From: Planctomycetaceae bacterium
GTDB taxonomy: Bacteria > Planctomycetota > Planctomycetia > Planctomycetales > Planctomycetaceae
DNA: 64,000 bases
NCBI GenBank assembly: GCA_900299185.1
Contig: OMIV01000059.1
Coordinates: 34,875-98,874 of the forward strand
Reading direction: 5' to 3'
Part shown: positions 59,357 to 64,000 of the stretch, piece after piece
How positions within the stretch are numbered: position 1 is the stretch's first letter
Layout: each line of letters starts with the position of its first letter
The notes under the pieces: generated by a model
The model's database searches: none
Told to the model about the DNA's origin: nothing
Seen by the model: the letters and a program-made list of their open reading frames with translations, nothing else
Program-made: the position numbers and the translations under genes

Positions 59357-59961
59357 GGGCTTTAAGCCGGGCGGGAATATAGTCGCGACTCGATTGAAAG
59401 CAAGTTGCCACGAATCCCGTACCGACAGGGGTTTGATGACTCTGCGACAGAGCGATCGGTTCGCAGTGATTGTCCTTTAAGACGCTCCCAATGGATTCCG
59501 TAATTGAAGGCTACTTACGACGAGTTTGGACGGGGCAACGCTCGATTCAGAGCGACTTAGGAAGCGACCTAGACCGAATCGAGAAGGGCACTTCTGACCT
59601 CAGTCGGCGGTTTGTAGTCCTGTTGATCGACCTTGACGGTCGCGTTCGACTCCAAAATTGATGCGTCGCCGAACAGTCTAAGATTGGTGCGTCTCAACTG
59701 TGGTACCAATGAGTTCTGGTACTCAGACAGGTGAGACAGCTCGCGACATGGAACTCATGCGGCATTCGTTGCGAAGCGGTCGCAATTGCCAGACGGGTCT
59801 CTTGAGGAGACTGACACGAAGTTCCGTCTCGTTGCAATTGGGCAACATGTTTTCTTTCGGCAACAGGTCTTTGCTTCAGACAGGATCGAGGACGCGCGCT
59901 TTCGGCAGCGACGGCTGCTTTGCGCGCATGCCAGATCGATTTCCCCTGTCGGACCTCCCTC
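59357..59961. other. Intergenic region between tRNA-Ser and a giant gene
   Basis: 605 bases. A 63-codon plus-strand frame (59470-59661) has no recognisable homologue. The promoter of the tRNA (leftward) and of the giant gene (rightward) should lie here. Confidence 0.45.
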
Positions 59962-62900
59962 ATGTTGCTGCGTAATTGGCTAAACCGAGTTACTCATAAG
60001 TTCTCTTCACTCCGCTTATCGACGAGACGTCGCCCGGTCGTTCGGGGCCTGAGGCGTCGCTCGATTGCTGTGCCTCAGTTGGCAGAAGCCTTGGAAGAGC
60101 GAACTCTCCTCGCAGCGACACTCACAGCCGTCTTGGATGGCTTGGGGAATCTGGTCATCTCGGACACATCTGGATCGGCAGCCAATCAATTGGCTGTCAG
60201 TCGGAGCGCTAATGACATTGTCATTACGGACGTCACTCAAGAGTTCGATGTCAGTGGAGTTAGTGGATCGGCGCTTTCCGATGGCAATCGCACAATCACC
60301 ATCCCGAGCGCCTCGATCACCGGCACCAAGATCCTGGTGAACTCAGACGGTGGTAGCGACAACCTGACGGTCGACCTCAATACGGACCTCGGTTTCGATG
60401 TGGATTATGCCGGCGGCACGGGCAGTACAGACTAGTTGACGGTCCTTGGTGGTACTGTCGCAACTGTTACTCACACGCTGATCAACGCCAATGACGGATC
60501 GATCTCGGTGGCTAACGGTAGCACGCGCGTCATCAGCTACACCGGGCTGGAACCCATCACGGACAACCTCAACGCGACCGACCGCGTATTCACGTTCACG
60601 GGCGGGGCCGAGACGATCACTCTGACCGACGCCGCTGGCGCGAACATGACAATCGACTCGACGCTCGGCGAGTCGATCACGTTCGCCAATCCAACGAACT
60701 CGCTGACGATCAACGCGGGCTCGGGCGATGACACGATCACGCTCAGTTCATTCGATGCCGCTTTCAACGCGAGCCTCTCCGTCAACGGCGATGCAGCGAC
60801 CGACACGATCAACGTGAATGCCGGGCTTGCTCTGACCGGGACGAAGGCGATCGCGTTGAATGCCGAGACGATCAACGTTGCCGCCGTCACGGTCAGTACC
60901 GTCAACGGCAATCAAGATTACAACGGAGCACTCAGCTTGAGCGGCTCAACGCTCACTACGTCGGGCACAGGCGTCGTCGGACTGGCGGGCGACATCACAG
61001 TCACGGGCGGGGCGGCGAGCACCATCAGCGGGCTCGCAGCACTGACGGCGGGAACTCGCACCTTCACCGTCAATGATGTTGCTGCGGGAGACGATCTTAT
61101 CGTTAGCGCAGCTCTGAGCGGCGTCGCAGCGGGCATCATCAAAGCCGGAGTCGGTGACATGCTCTTGAGCGGCAACAACTCTTACAGCGCGTCGACGTTG
61201 ATCAATGACGGCGTGCTCGCTCTCGCGAATAACAATGCGCTCGGCTCAACCACGGGTGTGACCGCCACGGCCACTGCGACCGGCGGCGTCGGCATCAAAG
61301 GCTCGCGCGTCGAACTGCGGAACGTCACGATCACTGGCATTCCACTGACGCTGAATTCGACCGCTGCGGGCGACCTGCGATCGGGACTCGTCACGACTAC
61401 TGCCGGAACTAATACATGGACCGGAGCCGTCACGCTGCAAGGCAACGGCACGACCTACTTCGCTGCCGGTGACGCTGCCGGAGAGAACCTCGTTGTTGAC
61501 GGCAATGTGACGGGAGTCGGCTTCACGGGGACTCACAAGATTCGGTCGATGTCTCTGACCGGGCTCGGATCGGGAACACTCAACGGCGTGATCAATCTCG
61601 GTGCGAGCGGCATCTTCTTTAAGGACGACGCCAATAATTGGACGCTCAATTCGACTGGCAATAATTGGAACACAACGCAAGTTGCACGCGGCACACTGAC
61701 GATCGGCACAACCGACGCGCTTGCGACGAACGCTCGCGTGCAAATGGGCGACGCGACGGCCTTCGATGCGAAGCTGATTCTCAATGGCTTTAGCCAGCGC
61801 ACAGGTTCCGTCGTCAAAGTCGCGGCCAGCACGGGCACCGTTCGCATCGTCAACGGCAGTGCGACGCCGGTGACATTCACGATCGATACGACTGCGACCG
61901 CTGACTACTCAGGCATCTTCGGTGGCCCCGGAGCGAACGAGAACAATCTCAGCGTCGTGAAGCAGGGCACCGGCTTCCAAACTCTGTCCGGTGTGAACAC
62001 GTACTCGGGAACGACATCGATCAATGCCGGAGTGCTGGGCACAAACAGCAATAGCGCGAGCATCGGCAACGGCAGTTCCTCGAACACGCTGATCTTCAAT
62101 GGCGGCACGCTGTTCATGGGCGGTTTCGTTTCCCCCAGCACTCGACCGGTCATCTTCAACGCGAATGCCACCATTCGTGACATCGGTTTCAATAACGAGA
62201 TCGCTGGTCAGATCACGGGAACCGGAGGACTCATCAAGCAGCACTCGGGCATCCTCACGTTGTCCAACACGACGAACACTTTCGGTGGAGCGGGCCAAGT
62301 CATCTCGCTGGAAGATGGCACGATCTCGATTCCGGCGGACTCCGCACTCGGCGATCTCGCGAACAACGTCGTCTTCACGTCGAACACGCCCACGGTACGA
62401 GCGACCGCGACGACTTCGACCAATCGCAACTTCACGCTGACCTCGAATGGTCGCTTCGATGCTTCGGGCGGATCGACATTCACCGTCAATGGGTTGTTGA
62501 CCGGGACGGGCCAGCTCTTGATGGGGAGTGTCGGAGCGGTCGGAACCATCATTCTGACTAACGGTAGCAACAGTTACTCGGGTGCCACTCACGTCGACTT
62601 CGGCGTCCTGCAAGTGACCGCCGATCATGCTCTTGGAACGGCTGCCGGTTCCACAGACGTTTCGACCGGGGCAGTGCTCGATTTCCCCAACGTTACCTAT
62701 GCCACTGCCGAGCAGATCATCCTCAACAACAGCACGTTGCGAGTCTCGTCCGGGACTACCAGCTTGGCTGGCGGAGTCGACTTCAACTCGGGCACTCCGA
62801 CGATTGATGTGCTGGGCACGCAGCTCACGATTGGAGGAGCACTCACCAACGTTCGCAACGTGACCAAGACGGGGCCTGGCAAGCTGGTGCTGACTGGCAC

Positions 62901-64000
62901 CAGCACTCACACCGGAGTGTTGACGGTTTCTGCGGGCACGCTGCAAGTTGATGGCTCGCTCGCCAATGGAACTGCAGCGAACGACGTCGTCATGCAAAGC
63001 GGCACGACGTTGGCCGGTTCCGGCACGATCAACGGCGTTGTCGATGCGCAGAGCGGCAGCACCATCAATCCTGGGCCAACGACGGGCAACCTGACTCTGG
63101 GTGGAGTCACGATGTCGTCGGGGACAACGTTCAACGTCGATCTCAACGGCAACACGCCGGGCACGCAGTACGACCAGCTCACCGTCGCGGGCAATGTGGT
63201 GCTTGGTAATGCGACGCTGACTTTGAATGTTGGTTTCTCTCCCGCCAACAACACCAACTTCACGATCATCAACAATACCGGCGCGAATCCCATTTCTGGC
63301 ACGTTCAATGGTTTGCCTGAGGGGTCTGTCATCGTCATTGGTCCCACGGCCTTTGTGCTGACTTATCAAGGCGGCACGGGCAACGATGTTGTGTTGCGAT
63401 CCGACACCATTCCGCCGTTTGCAACTTCGTTCGCGCGGCTGACTCCTGCCACGAGTCCGACCAACGCGGACACGCTGGTCTTCCGAGCGACTTTCAGTGA
63501 AGACGTAAAGAACGTGTCAGCTGCCGACTTCACGGTCACTGGCGGAACCACAGCGACGGTCACGTCGGTCTCGACAGTCAGTAACAGCGTTTACGACATC
63601 ACCATCAGTGGCGGAGACCTCGCCACATTCAACGGCACGGTCGGGCTCGATGTCAGTGGCGGGCAAGACATTCTCGACACCGCGAACTTGCCACTGACTG
63701 GCACGGAACCGGCCATCGACGAGACCTACACCGTCGACAACGCCGCTCCGATCACATCGTCCTTCACCCGCTTTAATCCCGCGACGAGTCCGACTAACGC
63801 CGACACGCTCGTCTTCCGCGCGACTTTCAATGAGGCCGTTGCCAACGTCAGCACGGGCGACTTCAAAGTCAACGGCACGACGACGGCTACTGTCACACTT
63901 GTTACACCAATCAGCGGCAGCCTCTACGAGATCACCGTTAGCGGCGGCGACCTCGCGAGCTTCAACGGCACGGTCGGGCTCGATCTCGATGCCGCTCAAG
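59962..64000 (+). pseudogene. Giant autotransporter-repeat-like surface protein with an in-frame TAG, running off the window
   Basis: The frame starts at the ATG at 59962 (MLLRNWLNRVTHKFSS), has the LEPR-XLL-type motif LAEALEERTLLAA and continues to the right edge, but TAG at 60433-60435 interrupts it after 157 codons. I read the frame line by line: except for this codon it is open from 59962 to 64000, about 1346 codons. The sequence is rich in Gly/Ala/Thr with PATR-type (passenger-associated transport repeat) units such as GAGTLTL-like, NTYSGTTSINAGVL and GLIKQHSGILTLSNTTNTFG, and near the right edge two Big_5-type Ig repeats (FARLTPATSPTNADTLVFRA and FTRFNPATSPTNADTLVFRA). It may be a disrupted surface protein, a sequencing error, or a case of read-through. 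The C-terminus is outside. Confidence 0.75.

Noticed and set aside
59470..59661. 63-codon plus-strand frame beyond tRNA-Ser
   Set aside because: No homology or ribosome site; not distinguishable from chance.
61909..63369. 486-codon minus-strand frame opposite the giant surface gene
   Set aside because: A shadow: the low-complexity Arg/Asp-rich product arises from the repetitive GC-rich coding strand.

Overview
The window looks like chromosomal DNA of a planctomycete (phylum Planctomycetota, probably Planctomycetaceae-like). The evidence is several lineage-typical families: three Tat-exported DUF1501 proteins, two Planctomycete-cytochrome/DUF1549(/DUF1553) proteins, a DUF3500-like Tat protein, three giant surface proteins with an N-terminal LEPR-XLL-type motif, and an orphan MraZ. 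The species cannot be named from sequence alone. The repertoire is that of a free-living heterotroph; there is no CRISPR array, replication origin, rRNA operon or intact prophage.

Layout. 1-7.6 kb (minus strand): a secreted cytochrome/DUF1549-DUF1553 + DUF1501 operon cut by the left edge, a second DUF1501 gene, and between them an intact small antitoxin gene followed by a wrecked ParE/RelE-type toxin. 7.8-11.3 kb (minus): three codirectional genes, a HemN-like radical SAM protein, a chorismate-lyase-like (UbiC-fold) protein and a flavin-dependent halogenase-like enzyme, which together suggest a halogenated-aromatic pathway. 11.9-28.9 kb: two glycosyltransferases, a DUF2339 membrane protein, glucose-6-phosphate isomerase, a PilZ protein, a Tat-exported amidohydrolase, a sodium:solute symporter, a 1707-residue membrane-anchored PQQ-propeller protein and a DUF3500-like protein. 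29-34.6 kb: a giant Calx-beta/propeller/RTX surface protein. 34.8-48 kb: housekeeping and metabolic genes (htpG, a cytochrome-like lipoprotein, a FliA/WhiG-type sigma factor, creatininase-family and alpha/beta hydrolases, mraZ, smpB, a Gfo/Idh/MocA oxidoreductase, a third DUF1501 protein).

The right part (48-64 kb) is accessory in character. It holds a DUF2293 protein, an IS5-like transposase remnant, an SLC13 permease, a DUF1549 gene fragment, an IS66 transposase pseudogene, a giant tail-collar/metzincin/RTX surface protein, a tRNA-Ser(GCU), and a giant autotransporter-repeat-like surface protein that carries an in-frame TAG and runs off the right edge.

Most convergent gene pairs are separated by strong hairpins that can act as bidirectional terminators; several of these intergenic palindromes look like dispersed repeat families. 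The observations I consider most worth checking are: the metzincin-like protease domain nested inside a tail-collar repeat; the halogenase/chorismate-lyase-like pair; two TGGG-N7-CCCA palindromes in front of mraZ; and the toxin decayed by a frameshift plus an internal deletion beside an intact antitoxin. I do not see clear evidence of a wholly new defence or mobile system.
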